Shown: positions 32,526 through 40,937, counted from the stretch's first letter. The stretch: 64,000 bases of DNA from Streptomyces sp. NBC_01485 (GCF_036227125.1 NZ_CP109435.1:6820001-6884000), one strand, 5' to 3'. Notes: a model not told the origin generated them from the sequence alone. Made by a program: numbers and translations.

Positions 32526-33860
32526 ATGACCGCCCTTCCGCAGGAGCGCCGCGTCGTCACCGCCATCCCCGGCCCGAAGTCGCAGGAACTGCAGGCCCGC
32601 CGTCTCGCCGCGGTCGCGGCCGGGGTGGGCTCGGTGCTCCCCGTCTTCACCACGCGCGCGGGCGGCGGCATCATCGAGGACGTCGACGGCAACCGCCTGA
32701 TCGACTTCGGCTCCGGCATCGCGGTGACGTCCGTCGGCGCGTCCGCCGAGGCCGTCGTCCGCCGGGCCACCGCCCAGCTCGCCGACTTCACCCACACCTG
32801 CTTCATGGTCACGCCCTACGAGGGCTACGTCGAGGTCGCCGAGGCGCTCGCCGAACTCACCCCGGGCGACCACGCCAAGAAGTCCGCGCTGTTCAACAGC
32901 GGCGCCGAGGCCGTCGAGAACGCCGTCAAGATCGCCCGTTCGTACACCAAGCGCCAGGCGGTCGTCGTCTTCGACCACGGCTACCACGGCCGGACGAACC
33001 TCACGATGGCCCTGACGGCGAAGAACATGCCGTACAAGCACGGCTTCGGCCCGTTCGCCCCCGAGGTCTACCGCGTCCCGGTGGCATACGGCTACCGCTG
33101 GCTGACCGGCCCCGAGAACGCCGGCGCCGAGGCCTCCGCCCAGGCGATCGACATGATCAACAAGCAGATCGGCGCCGACAACGTGGCCGCGATCATCATC
33201 GAGCCGCTGCTCGGCGAGGGCGGCTTCATCGAGCCCGCCAAGGGCTTCCTTCCGGCCATCAGCAAGTTCGCGTCCGACAACGGCATCGTCTTCGTCGCCG
33301 ACGAGATCCAGTCGGGCTTCTGCCGCACCGGCCAGTGGTTCGCCTGCGAGGACGAGGGCATCGTCCCGGACCTGATCACGACGGCCAAGGGCATCGCGGG
33401 CGGTCTGCCCCTCGCCGCGGTGACCGGCCGCGCCGAGATCATGGACGCCGCGCACGCGGGCGGCCTGGGCGGCACCTACGGCGGAAACCCGGTGGCCTGC
33501 GCGGGCGCGCTCGGCGCGATCGAGACGATGAAGGAGCTGGACCTCAACGCCCGGGCGAAGGCGATCGAGGCGACGATGAAGGCCCGGCTGACCGCCATGG
33601 CCGAGAAGTTCGACGTCATCGGCGATGTGCGCGGACGCGGCGCGATGATCGCCATCGAGCTGGTCAAGGACCGTACGACGAAGGAGCCGAACGCCGAGGC
33701 GACGGCCGCGCTCGCCAAGGCCTGCCACCAGGAAGGCCTGCTGGTCCTGACCTGCGGCACCTACGGCAACGTGCTGCGCTTCCTGCCGCCGCTGGTCATC
33801 GGCGAGGACCTCCTGAACGAGGGCCTCGACATCATCGAGCAGGCCTTCACCCGCATCTGA
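32526..33860 (+). CDS. gabT: 4-aminobutyrate-2-oxoglutarate transaminase
   Basis: GabT moves the amino group of GABA to 2-oxoglutarate, giving succinate semialdehyde. The 444 aa class III aminotransferase has GSGIAVTSVG, SALFNSGAEAVENAVKIAR (phosphate cup), HGYHGRTNLTMALTAKNMPYK, FVADEIQSGFCRTG and the PLP lysine Lys288 in TTAKGIAGGLPLAAVTGRAE, all typical of GabT. The start at 32526 follows CAGGAGCCCC. It receives GABA from the putrescine branch in this window, and the aldehyde dehydrogenase at 36 kb could oxidise its product. Two strong hairpins follow the gene. Confidence 0.95.
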   Translation: MTALPQERRVVTAIPGPKSQELQARRLAAVAAGVGSVLPVFTTRAGGGIIEDVDGNRLIDFGSGIAVTSVGASAEAVVRRATAQLADFTHTCFMVTPYEGYVEVAEALAELTPGDHAKKSALFNSGAEAVENAVKIARSYTKRQAVVVFDHGYHGRTNLTMALTAKNMPYKHGFGPFAPEVYRVPVAYGYRWLTGPENAGAEASAQAIDMINKQIGADNVAAIIIEPLLGEGGFIEPAKGFLPAISKFASDNGIVFVADEIQSGFCRTGQWFACEDEGIVPDLITTAKGIAGGLPLAAVTGRAEIMDAAHAGGLGGTYGGNPVACAGALGAIETMKELDLNARAKAIEATMKARLTAMAEKFDVIGDVRGRGAMIAIELVKDRTTKEPNAEATAALAKACHQEGLLVLTCGTYGNVLRFLPPLVIGEDLLNEGLDIIEQAFTRI

Positions 33861-34134
33861 GCCGTGACGGCGGCTGTGTGAAGAAGGTGTGCGGGGTGGA
33901 TGGGGGGACGGGATTCCACCTGTCGCCCCGCCTGCCACTGCCGTACGTTCTACCCAGATGAGAGATACACCCCGCCCGCAGGAAACCGCGGACGGAACCC
34001 AGGCCGGGGCCTCCCCAGCTTCGACCTGGTCGTGCCCTCGCGCACACAACCGGAGCTCCGGCTCCGGATCTCCACACCGATCGGACGGTCGCCCGCCCCA
34101 AACCCCCCGGGGCGGCCGACGTTTCCGGTCTGGA

Positions 34135-34174
34135 CGGCCACCCCGGAACCACCCCCCCTGTTCCGGGGTGGCCG
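34135..34174. terminator. Perfect 15-bp hairpin after gabT
   Basis: CGGCCACCCCGGAAC (34135-34149) pairs with GTTCCGGGGTGGCCG (34160-34174) across a ten-base C-rich loop. It has no T-run. It probably ends the gabT transcript. Confidence 0.6.
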
Positions 34175-34205
34175 ACCTCCTCCTCGGGCACAGCCCACGG
34201 AAACC

Positions 34206-34235
34206 AGACCTCGGACCCAGTCCGGGGTCTTTTTT
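34206..34235 (+). terminator. Rho-independent terminator with T-run
   Basis: GACCTCGGAC (34207-34216) pairs with GTCCGGGGTC (34220-34229) using one G-T pair, with a three-base loop, followed by six T. A genuine T-run is rare in this GC-rich window, so this is the clearest intrinsic terminator seen. It isolates the hydrolase gene from upstream transcription. Confidence 0.8.
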
Positions 34236-34245
34236 CCACCCGGCA

Positions 34246-34251
34246 TACAAT
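34246..34251 (+). promoter_or_regulatory. Candidate -10 element of the hydrolase gene
   Basis: TACAAT lies 48 bases upstream of the ATG and directly after the terminator, followed by the near-dyad ATACGATACG that could bind a TetR-type repressor. No good -35 is visible, so this is tentative. Confidence 0.35.
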
Positions 34252-34298
34252 ACGATACGTCTCGTCTCGCTCCCCCTCGCCTGGTTCTCGGAGGACCC

Positions 34299-35225
34299 AT
34301 GGAACGCTTCGTCGACGCCGCACCCGGCATCCGCCTCTGGGCTCAGGCCGAAGGCCCCGCCGACGCACCCCCACTCCTGCTGATCATGGGCGCACAGGCG
34401 TCCGGGCTCGGCTGGCCGGACGAGTTCGTGGACCTCCTGGCCGCCCGCCATCATGTGATCCGCTACGACCACCGCGACACCGGCCGCTCCACCTGGGCGT
34501 ACGACGAGCACCCGTACCCGATCGCCGCGCTCGCCGAGGACGCGGTCAAGGTCCTGGACGCCTTCGGGGCCGACCGGGCGCACGTCGTCGGCATGTCGCT
34601 GGGCGGCATGCTCGCCCAACTCCTCCTCGCCGACCACCCCGAACGGCTGCGCACCGCCACCCTGATCGGCACCGGCGCCCTCAGCGACACCGCCTACCGG
34701 GCGCCGGACGGCACCGAAGTCCCCGCGTCCGACCTCCCCGGCCCCGCGCCCCAACTGCTGGAACTGTGGGCCCGACCGGCGCAGGACACCCCGGACCCGG
34801 AGGCGGACCCGGAAGCCGAACTGGACCGGCGGGTCGAGCACTGGCGGCTGCTCGGCGGCGACGGGATCCCCTTCGACGCCGAGTACACCCGCGCCCTCGA
34901 ACGCCGGATCGTCGCGCACACCGGACACCACCGCACCAGCACCGCGCACGTACGCGCGGACACCTCGGGTCTGCTCCGCAGCGAGCGGCTCGCCCGCAAC
35001 GACGTTCCGACGCTCGTCGTCCACGCCCCGGCCGAGCCCGTCTACCCGCCGCCGCACGCCCAGCACCTCGCCCAGGTGATCCGGAACGCCCGGTCGGTCG
35101 AGATCCCCGGCATGGGCCACGCCCTGCCGCGCCCGGTGCACGCCCCACTGGCCGCCGCGATCCTGGACCACACGGCCCAGGCCCCGAGCACCCGGACCCC
35201 GGTTCGCGGGGGCGGCCGCTGCTGA
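34299..35225 (+). CDS. Alpha/beta-hydrolase
   Basis: The 308 aa protein follows GGAGGACCC. It has the nucleophile elbow GMSLGGM (Ser about residue 104), the oxyanion region LLIMGAQASGLGWPDEF with the HVIRYDHRDTGRS loop, an acid-side region near PTLVVHAPAEPVYPP and the catalytic His in EIPGMGHALP. This layout matches lipase/esterase or aclacinomycin-methylesterase-like hydrolases (RdmC type). The cap region (about 140-220) is acidic and variable. The substrate cannot be told. It is followed 12 bases later by a phosphatase gene. Confidence 0.9.
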   Translation: MERFVDAAPGIRLWAQAEGPADAPPLLLIMGAQASGLGWPDEFVDLLAARHHVIRYDHRDTGRSTWAYDEHPYPIAALAEDAVKVLDAFGADRAHVVGMSLGGMLAQLLLADHPERLRTATLIGTGALSDTAYRAPDGTEVPASDLPGPAPQLLELWARPAQDTPDPEADPEAELDRRVEHWRLLGGDGIPFDAEYTRALERRIVAHTGHHRTSTAHVRADTSGLLRSERLARNDVPTLVVHAPAEPVYPPPHAQHLAQVIRNARSVEIPGMGHALPRPVHAPLAAAILDHTAQAPSTRTPVRGGGRC

Positions 35226-35237
35226 CAAGCTGGGCCC

Positions 35238-36008
35238 ATGTCGTCCCGCCCCGGCCGCCCCTTCCGCACGCTCCTCACCCTCCTGCTGGGCCTGCCCGCA
35301 CTGCTCTTCGTGCTGATCACCTGGCAGGTCGCCGTCGACGGGCCGCTGCTGCGCCCGGACGAGCGCCTCAGCAGCGCCCTCGTCCACCCCGGCCGGGCCT
35401 GCGAACTGCTGGCCGACCTGGGCGATGTGCAGGTCGCGGTGCCCGCCCTGGTGCTGGTCGCGGGGTATACGGCCTGGCGGGGGAGGGCGGCGGGCGGGGC
35501 GCGGTGGTGGGTGCCGTCAGTCGCCGCGCTCGGACTGATGGCGCTGGTGCCGCTGATCGTCGTCCCCCTGAAGGAGTGGACCGACCGGCCCGGTACGCCC
35601 GCCGTGCCGCCGGCCACCGGCTACTACCCCTCCGGGCACACGGCCACGGCGGCCGTCGCCTACGGATCGGCGGTGCTGGTCCTGCTGCCGTGGCTGCGCA
35701 CGGCGTACGCCCGCCGGGCGGCCGTCGCCACCGGCGCGCTCCTTGTCCTGGCCGTGTCGTTCGGGCTGGTCCGGCGGGGCTACCACTGGCCGCTGGACGT
35801 GGTGGCGAGCTGGTGTCTGTGCACAACGCTGCTGGGGGCACTGTGGCTCTTCCTCAACCGGAACCCGGAGCGGGAGCGGCTGCGGACGGCAGCGGGGCGA
35901 CCGTGCCAAACCGGCGCACCCCCGCCACCCACCCGTACGACACGGACAAGCGACCCTTCGGCTTCCCGCCCCTACCGTGGAGCACGGAAAACTCAGGACA
36001 CCCCCTAA
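35238..36008 (+). CDS. PAP2-family membrane phosphatase
   Basis: The 256 aa protein has five to six hydrophobic helices and the three phosphatase motifs: KEWTDRP (K-x6-RP type), PSGH within GYYPSGHTATAAVAYG, and RRGYHWPLDV (R-x5-H-x3-D type). Such enzymes dephosphorylate undecaprenyl pyrophosphate or phosphatidate at the outer membrane face. It begins 12 bases after the hydrolase and ends 23 bases before the aldehyde dehydrogenase; the three may share a transcript without an obvious functional link. The Pro/Arg-rich tail after residue 220 is not conserved in character. Confidence 0.9.
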   Translation: MSSRPGRPFRTLLTLLLGLPALLFVLITWQVAVDGPLLRPDERLSSALVHPGRACELLADLGDVQVAVPALVLVAGYTAWRGRAAGGARWWVPSVAALGLMALVPLIVVPLKEWTDRPGTPAVPPATGYYPSGHTATAAVAYGSAVLVLLPWLRTAYARRAAVATGALLVLAVSFGLVRRGYHWPLDVVASWCLCTTLLGALWLFLNRNPERERLRTAAGRPCQTGAPPPPTRTTRTSDPSASRPYRGARKTQDTP

Positions 36009-36031
36009 GCGGAAGGGCCGGGACTCGCCAA

Positions 36032-37477
36032 ATGACTTCCACCCATGCCTTCTGGCTCGCCGGCCGCCAGGTCACCGGCGAGGACAGCTTCGACGTCACG
36101 TCCCCGTGGGACGGCCGGCTCGTCGGCAAGGTCAGTGTGCCGACGGACGCGCAGGTCGAGGAGGCCGTGGCCGCCGCGTACGCCGTACGGGACGAGTTCG
36201 CCGCCACCCCCGCCCACGTCCGCGCCGCCGCTCTCGACCACGTGAGCCGTCGCCTCGTCGAGCGCACGGAGGAGATCGCGCAGCTCATCTCCGCCGAGAA
36301 CGGCAAGCCGGTCAAGTGGGCGCGGGGCGAGGTCGGGCGCGCGGTCTCCGTGTTCCGGTTCGCCGCCGAGGAGGCCCGGCGGTTCAACGGCGGCGAGGCC
36401 CAGCGACTCGACACCGACCTCGGCGGTCAGGGCCGGCTCGCGCTCACCCGGCGCTTCCCCAAGGGTGTCGTCCTCGGCATCGCGCCCTTCAACTTCCCCC
36501 TCAACCTGTGCGCCCACAAGATCGCCCCGGCGATCGCGGCCGGTGCGCCGATCATCCTGAAGCCCGCCCCGGCGACCCCGCTCTCCGGCCTGGTCATCGG
36601 TGACCTGCTCGCCGAGACCGAGCTGCCCGCCGGCTCCTGGAGCATCCTGCCGGTCGCCAACGACCGCATGCCCGCCCTCGTCCAGGACGAGCGGCTGCCG
36701 GTCATCTCCTTCACGGGCTCCGAGAAGGTCGGCTACGCGATCATGGACTCGGTGCCGCGCAAGCACTGCACCCTGGAGCTGGGCGGCAACGGCGCGGCCG
36801 TCGTCCTCGGCGACTGGGCGAGCGACGCCGACCTCGACTGGGCCGCGACCCGCATCGCGACCTTCTCCAACTACCAGGGCGGCCAGTCCTGCATCTCCGT
36901 GCAGCGGGTCGTCGCGGACGCCACCGTGTACGACCGGCTGCTGCCGCGCATCGTCGCCGCCGTCGAGGCCCAGGTCACCGGAGACCCCGCCGACGGCGCG
37001 ACCGACGTCGGGCCACTGGTCAGCGAGGACGCGGCCAAGCGCGTCGAGACGTGGGTGGACGAGGCCGTCGCGGCCGGCGCGGCCCTCCTCGCCGGAGGCA
37101 AGCGCGACGGCGCCTCCTACGCGCCGACCGTCCTCACCGACGTGCCGGCGGACACCAAGGTCGCCTGCGAGGAGGTCTTCGGGCCGGTCCTCACCGTGAC
37201 GAAGGTGAACGGCGAGGCCGAGGCCTTCGCGGCCGTCAACTCCTCCAAGTACGGCCTCCAGGCAGGCGTGTTCACGCACGACGTCCAGGTCGCCTTCCGC
37301 GCCCACCGCGCGCTGGAGGTCGGCGGTGTCGTCGTCGGCGACGTCCCCTCCTACCGCGCCGACCAGATGCCGTACGGCGGCGCGAAGCAGTCGGGCGTGG
37401 GCCGCGAGGGCGTGAAGTTCGCGATGGACGACTACACGTACGAGCGGGTGCTGGTCCTGACCGGCCTCGCACTCTGA
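36032..37477 (+). CDS. Aldehyde dehydrogenase, candidate succinate-semialdehyde dehydrogenase
   Basis: The 481 aa ALDH has the cofactor segment IAPFNFPLNLCAHKIAPAI, the general base in LELGGNGAAVV, the nucleophilic Cys in GGQSCISVQRV and the end motif MPYGGAKQSGVGREGVKFAMDDYT. This resembles the NAD(P)-dependent succinate semialdehyde/lactaldehyde-type group. Its nearness to gabT, whose product is succinate semialdehyde, suggests that reaction, but other aldehydes fit equally well. The ATG at 36032 lacks a clear ribosome binding site apart from GGAAGGGCCGGG upstream. Confidence 0.88.
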   Translation: MTSTHAFWLAGRQVTGEDSFDVTSPWDGRLVGKVSVPTDAQVEEAVAAAYAVRDEFAATPAHVRAAALDHVSRRLVERTEEIAQLISAENGKPVKWARGEVGRAVSVFRFAAEEARRFNGGEAQRLDTDLGGQGRLALTRRFPKGVVLGIAPFNFPLNLCAHKIAPAIAAGAPIILKPAPATPLSGLVIGDLLAETELPAGSWSILPVANDRMPALVQDERLPVISFTGSEKVGYAIMDSVPRKHCTLELGGNGAAVVLGDWASDADLDWAATRIATFSNYQGGQSCISVQRVVADATVYDRLLPRIVAAVEAQVTGDPADGATDVGPLVSEDAAKRVETWVDEAVAAGAALLAGGKRDGASYAPTVLTDVPADTKVACEEVFGPVLTVTKVNGEAEAFAAVNSSKYGLQAGVFTHDVQVAFRAHRALEVGGVVVGDVPSYRADQMPYGGAKQSGVGREGVKFAMDDYTYERVLVLTGLAL

Positions 37478-37515
37478 TCGGGCTCGCGCTCTTCCTGGAC
37501 CAACCCTCTAGCTAA

Positions 37516-37530
37516 TGGGAACCGTTTTCA
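37516..37530. promoter_or_regulatory. Zur-box-like palindrome without a target gene
   Basis: TGGGAACCGTTTTCA fits the TGnnAAnnnTTnnCA pattern of actinobacterial zinc-uptake repressor sites. It stands between the ends of two convergent genes, followed by CATATAGG and then directly by the terminator hairpin, so any transcript from here would be only about 50 bases long. Confidence 0.4.
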
Positions 37531-37549
37531 TATAGGCTTTCTCGAAGAG

Positions 37550-37579
37550 GCCCGGCACCGATGCCTTCCGGTGCCGGGC
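37550..37579. terminator. Bidirectional terminator between aldehyde dehydrogenase and GH3 genes
   Basis: GCCCGGCACCG (37550-37560) pairs perfectly with CGGTGCCGGGC (37569-37579) across an eight-base loop, between convergent genes. Confidence 0.75.
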
Positions 37580-37606
37580 TCCTTCATGCCGGCCGCCTCC
37601 AGCCCC

Positions 37607-40462
37607 TCAACCGGAGAAGCCGACGCGCGCGAGCCGCAGCGGTCCGCGCAGCCTGAGGCGCAGGTCGTGGACGCCGTCGGCGGCGAAGGGCGCGTCGAGG
37701 TCGACGTAGTCGTACGGCCCCGGGGTGGGCGTGGCGACGGTCAGCGTGGCCAGGGTCGGGCCGCCGCCGAGCGACAACTCGACCGTGCCCGATCCGGCCA
37801 CGGTCACCCTCACGCCCATCGTGGCCGCGCCGAAGTCGCAGGCCCGGTAGACCAGTTCGCCCGTCCCGCCCGCCACCGGCGTCACCGAGTCGCCCGACAC
37901 CTTCGTACGGTCGACGATCTCCGTGCCGCTCTGCTCGTCGAAGTCGGCGGCCCCCAGACCGCGCCGGCGGACCGGGCGCGGGGCCGACGGCTCGCCCTCC
38001 AGGGTGACGGTCGTCCGCAGCCGGACGTCCGTGCTGGACGCGCCGACCAGCAGGTCGTACGGGCCGGACTCCAGACGCCACCGGCCGTGCGCCACGTCCC
38101 AGAACGCGAAGGCGGACAGCGGGACCTCGAAGGACAGCTCCGCCCGCGCGCCGGGGGCGAGCCGCACCCGGCGGTGGTCGAGCAGCTCGCGGCGCGGCCG
38201 GGTGACCGACGGATCCACGGCGCGGGTGTAGAGCTGGGCGACCTCGTCGGCCGTCACGTCCCCGGTGTTGGTGACCGTGAAGGAGACGTGCGCCGCGTCG
38301 CCCTCGACGCGCACCGCAAGGTCGGCGTAGGAGAACGACGCGTACGACAGGCCGTGCCCGAACGGGAACAGCGGGGTGCCCTCGAAGTAGAGGTACGTCT
38401 GACGGGCGCCGATCACGTCGTAGTCGAGGAGGCCGGGCAGGTCGGCGTCGTCGGCGTACCAGGTCTGGGGGAGACGTCCGGCGGGGGAGACGTCACCGGC
38501 CAGGACGCGTGCGAGGGCGGTGCCCGCGGCCTGGCCGCCGTGCGCCGTCCACAGCGCGGCGGCCGGCGGACCCGGCTCGATCGCGTACGGGTACGCCGAC
38601 ACCAGCGCCAGCACCGTGTGCGGGTTCGCCGCCCGGGCCGCCGCGAGCAGCCGCTCCTGCTGGGACGGCAGCCGCAGCGTCGTACGGTCTTCGGTCTCCC
38701 GGCCGTTGAGGTGCGGGTCGTTGCCCGCCACGACCACGACCACGTCGGCCTCGGCGGCGACCCTGGCCACGGCGTCCTCACCGCGCTCGGTGACGACGAC
38801 CTCGAAGACCTCGGGATTCTCGTTCTCCTCGTTCTCGGCGGCAACCCGCACGCCGTCGGCGGCGACACGGACATGGCGGCCCGTTCCCAAGTGCCGCAGG
38901 AGGTGACCGTGTTCACGGGGTTCGAGACGGAACGTCTCCTGGACGATCCAGCCGCCGGGCTGGTCGGCGGAGGCGCGCAGGAAGCCGTCCTCGGCGACGG
39001 AGAGATAGCGGCCGTCGGGCGCGCGCAGCGTCAGCACGTCCTCACCCCAGTCGACGAGCGCGAACTCCGTGCCGGCGACGTCGTCCGTGGTGAGCGGGGG
39101 AAGGTCCGTACGGCCGGCGAGCAGCGCCGGATCCAAGGCACCCTCCGTCCCACGCACCCCGCCCTCCTCCTCAGAGCCGGCGAGGACCTTCAGGAACGCT
39201 CCCGTGGAGGTCTTCACCACCACCCGGTCCACGCCCTCCGCGAACTCGACCCGCTCGGCGCCGAACCGCTCGTACAGCCCCTCCAGGGGAGTGGAGCGGT
39301 GGATCAGCGTGCCGCTGTACCAGTCGAGCTTGCACTCGTCGGCGAGCAGCCCGACCACCGCGATCCGGGTGTCCGCCGCCAGCGGCAGCACACCGTCGTT
39401 GCGCAGCAGCACGATCGCCTGCTCGGCGGCCTCCCCGGCGAGGGCGCGGTGCGCCGGGGTGTCGAACTCGCCGGTGCCCGCGTACGGGTCGTAGTGCGGG
39501 TCGAACTCGCCCAGCCGGAACCGGACCGAGAGCTGACGGCGCACCGCCGCGTCGACGTCGGCCTCGGTCAGCAGCCCCTGTTCCAGGGCGCCTTGGACCC
39601 GGGCGACGATCTTCGAGCCGTCGGTGCCGTGGTCGGTGAAGCTGTCCACGCCGGCGATCAGCGAGGCCGCCGTCGCCTCCTCGTGGGTGTCGAAGTAGTG
39701 CTCGGAGTCGGCCAGGTTGGAGGGCGCGCCCGCATCCGAGCAGACGAACAGATCCTCGTCCGTCCAGGTCCGCAGGTGCTCGCGCAGATACGGCGAGACG
39801 TGGTTGGGGCGGCCGTTGACCAGGTTGTACGCGGGCATCACCCCGGCCACCGCGCCCGCCTCGACCGCGCCGCGGAAGGCGCGCAGATCGTACTCGTGCA
39901 GCACGCGCGGGCGGACCGAGGACGAGGTGACGTCCCGGCCCGTCTCGTTGTTGTGGGCCAGCCAGTGCTTGAGGACCGGGGCCGTGCGCCAGTACGTCGG
40001 ATGATCGCCGCGCAGCCCGTGCGTGTAGGCGGTGGCGATGGCGGAGGTCAGCCGGGGGTCCTCGGAGTAGCCCTCCTCGTTACGTCCCCACAGCGGGTGG
40101 CGCAGCAGGTTGACCGTGGGGGACCAGACGTTGAGGCCGACGCGTTCGTCGCGGGCGCGCATCGCCCGGACCTCCTTGGACACCGCCTCGCCGACCCGGC
40201 GCACGAGCTCGGTGTTCCAGGTCGCGCCCAGCCCCACGGCCTGCGGGAACACCGTGGCCGGACCCATCCAGGCGACGCCGTGCAGCGCCTCCTGGCCGGT
40301 GCGGAACGCGGCGATGCCGAGCCGCTCGACGGCGGGTGCGAACTGGTGGAGGAAGGAGACCTTCTCGTCCGGGGTCAGCCGCGACAGCAGATCGTCGATG
40401 CGCTTCGCGAAGGGCAGTTGCGGATCGCGGAAAGGCGGCGTGGGCGTCGTGTGTGCGGTCAC
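37607..40462 (-). CDS. GH3-family beta-glycosidase with beta-trefoil insert and C-terminal carbohydrate-binding domain
   Basis: The 951 aa enzyme would release sugars from the non-reducing end of oligosaccharides. N-terminal GH3 barrel: LNVWSPTVNLLRHPLWGRNEEGYSEDP and nucleophile Asp (about 243) in VCSDAGAPSNL. The GH3-C domain and a fibronectin-III-like domain follow (from about residue 640). Inside the GH3-C part a beta-trefoil/fascin-like stretch (LTLRAPDGRYLSVAEDGFL..., about 460-560) replaces the more usual PA14 insert. The last 130 residues look like a CBM6-type module. No signal peptide, so probably intracellular. GTG 40462 is preferred because AAGGGA precedes it. A LacI operator lies 37 bases upstream. 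Confidence 0.9.
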   Translation of the reverse strand: MTAHTTPTPPFRDPQLPFAKRIDDLLSRLTPDEKVSFLHQFAPAVERLGIAAFRTGQEALHGVAWMGPATVFPQAVGLGATWNTELVRRVGEAVSKEVRAMRARDERVGLNVWSPTVNLLRHPLWGRNEEGYSEDPRLTSAIATAYTHGLRGDHPTYWRTAPVLKHWLAHNNETGRDVTSSSVRPRVLHEYDLRAFRGAVEAGAVAGVMPAYNLVNGRPNHVSPYLREHLRTWTDEDLFVCSDAGAPSNLADSEHYFDTHEEATAASLIAGVDSFTDHGTDGSKIVARVQGALEQGLLTEADVDAAVRRQLSVRFRLGEFDPHYDPYAGTGEFDTPAHRALAGEAAEQAIVLLRNDGVLPLAADTRIAVVGLLADECKLDWYSGTLIHRSTPLEGLYERFGAERVEFAEGVDRVVVKTSTGAFLKVLAGSEEEGGVRGTEGALDPALLAGRTDLPPLTTDDVAGTEFALVDWGEDVLTLRAPDGRYLSVAEDGFLRASADQPGGWIVQETFRLEPREHGHLLRHLGTGRHVRVAADGVRVAAENEENENPEVFEVVVTERGEDAVARVAAEADVVVVVAGNDPHLNGRETEDRTTLRLPSQQERLLAAARAANPHTVLALVSAYPYAIEPGPPAAALWTAHGGQAAGTALARVLAGDVSPAGRLPQTWYADDADLPGLLDYDVIGARQTYLYFEGTPLFPFGHGLSYASFSYADLAVRVEGDAAHVSFTVTNTGDVTADEVAQLYTRAVDPSVTRPRRELLDHRRVRLAPGARAELSFEVPLSAFAFWDVAHGRWRLESGPYDLLVGASSTDVRLRTTVTLEGEPSAPRPVRRRGLGAADFDEQSGTEIVDRTKVSGDSVTPVAGGTGELVYRACDFGAATMGVRVTVAGSGTVELSLGGGPTLATLTVATPTPGPYDYVDLDAPFAADGVHDLRLRLRGPLRLARVGFSG

Positions 40463-40498
40463 TTGGAGATCCCTTTGCGGTGGAGCGAGAAGGTCCTT

Positions 40499-40512
40499 TC
40501 GAAGCGCTTCGA
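40499..40512. promoter_or_regulatory. LacI-family operator upstream of GH3
   Basis: TCGAAGCGCTTCGA is a perfect palindrome with the central CG typical of LacI/GalR operators. It lies 37 bases upstream of the GH3 start. Confidence 0.85.
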
Positions 40513-40658
40513 TGCTCATTCGACACATGGGTGGGTGTCAAGAGGACTTCACCGCAATTTCAGGCAGTACATGCGAACACGTCACCCTCCATACCTCGGA
40601 GGAATCTTGGAAGCGGCCCTTGTGCACCCCAGGGCGTTCACTTAGCCTCGCAGCAACA

Positions 40659-40672
40659 TCGAAGCGCTTCGA
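40659..40672. promoter_or_regulatory. LacI-family operator upstream of GH42
   Basis: This is a second identical TCGAAGCGCTTCGA palindrome, 265 bases upstream of the GH42 start. The intervening bases contain a dispersed repeat that lengthens the leader. Confidence 0.85.
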
Positions 40673-40705
40673 CTGAAAAGGGACGACACCCGGCGCCGAC
40701 ACCGA

Positions 40706-40770
40706 GGGGGCTGCGCGTTGTGGTCGACTGCGGGCCCGTCGTGGCTGTTCGCGCAGTTCCCCGCGCCCCT
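40706..40770. repeat. Dispersed Streptomyces intergenic repeat (copy A)
   Basis: The block runs from GCTGCGCGTTGTGGTCG to GCGCAGTTCCCCGCGCCCC. Its reverse complement begins GGGGCGCGGGG and ends CCCGCAG like the element at 62804-62870. From memory this family is very common between Streptomyces genes. Confidence 0.65.
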
Positions 40771-40937
40771 GGGGGACGCAGTCCCGGGCCCGTCGAGGCA
40801 CCGCTGTTCTCCGGCCGGCCCGGCGCGGCACCCCACCACGCCCGCGGTCGCCAGTACCCACCCACAAGCCGTAGCCGCAGGGCACCCGCCGAGCCCGGCA
40901 AACCCAGGCCCACGAACCCCACCGGGGAGTCCGTCTG

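Larger units (their letters stand above)
33861..34298. other. 438-base intergenic region with hairpins and promoter, no gene
   Basis: No reading frame here has a ribosome binding site or recognisable protein. The stretch holds a perfect 15-bp inverted repeat (34135-34174), a terminator with a T-run (34206-34235) and a TACAAT -10-like hexamer (34246-34251) just before the hydrolase. CCGCCCC/GGGGCGG pairing near 34091-34117 may form a third hairpin. Long open frames on the minus strand are typical GC-rich shadows. Confidence 0.55.
40463..40937. other. 475-base divergent control region, GH3 and GH42-GH95-GH12 operons
   Basis: No gene lies here. It contains two copies of the 14-base palindrome TCGAAGCGCTTCGA and a dispersed Streptomyces repeat (40706-40770) placed in the leader of the GH42 gene. 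The two palindromes are 160 bases apart, a spacing that would let a dimer or tetramer control each direction separately. Confidence 0.7.

Noticed and set aside
33847..34374. Minus-strand frames in the gabT-hydrolase gap as possible genes
   Set aside because: No ribosome site or recognisable protein; hairpins and a terminator explain the sequence better.
32358..35387. Minus-strand frame of about 1000 codons over gabT and the hydrolase
   Set aside because: It is antisense to two well-recognised genes and has no domain-like sequence.
37571..40645. Plus-strand frame of about 1000 codons opposite GH3
   Set aside because: It is antisense shadow; the GH3 motifs on the minus strand are unambiguous.
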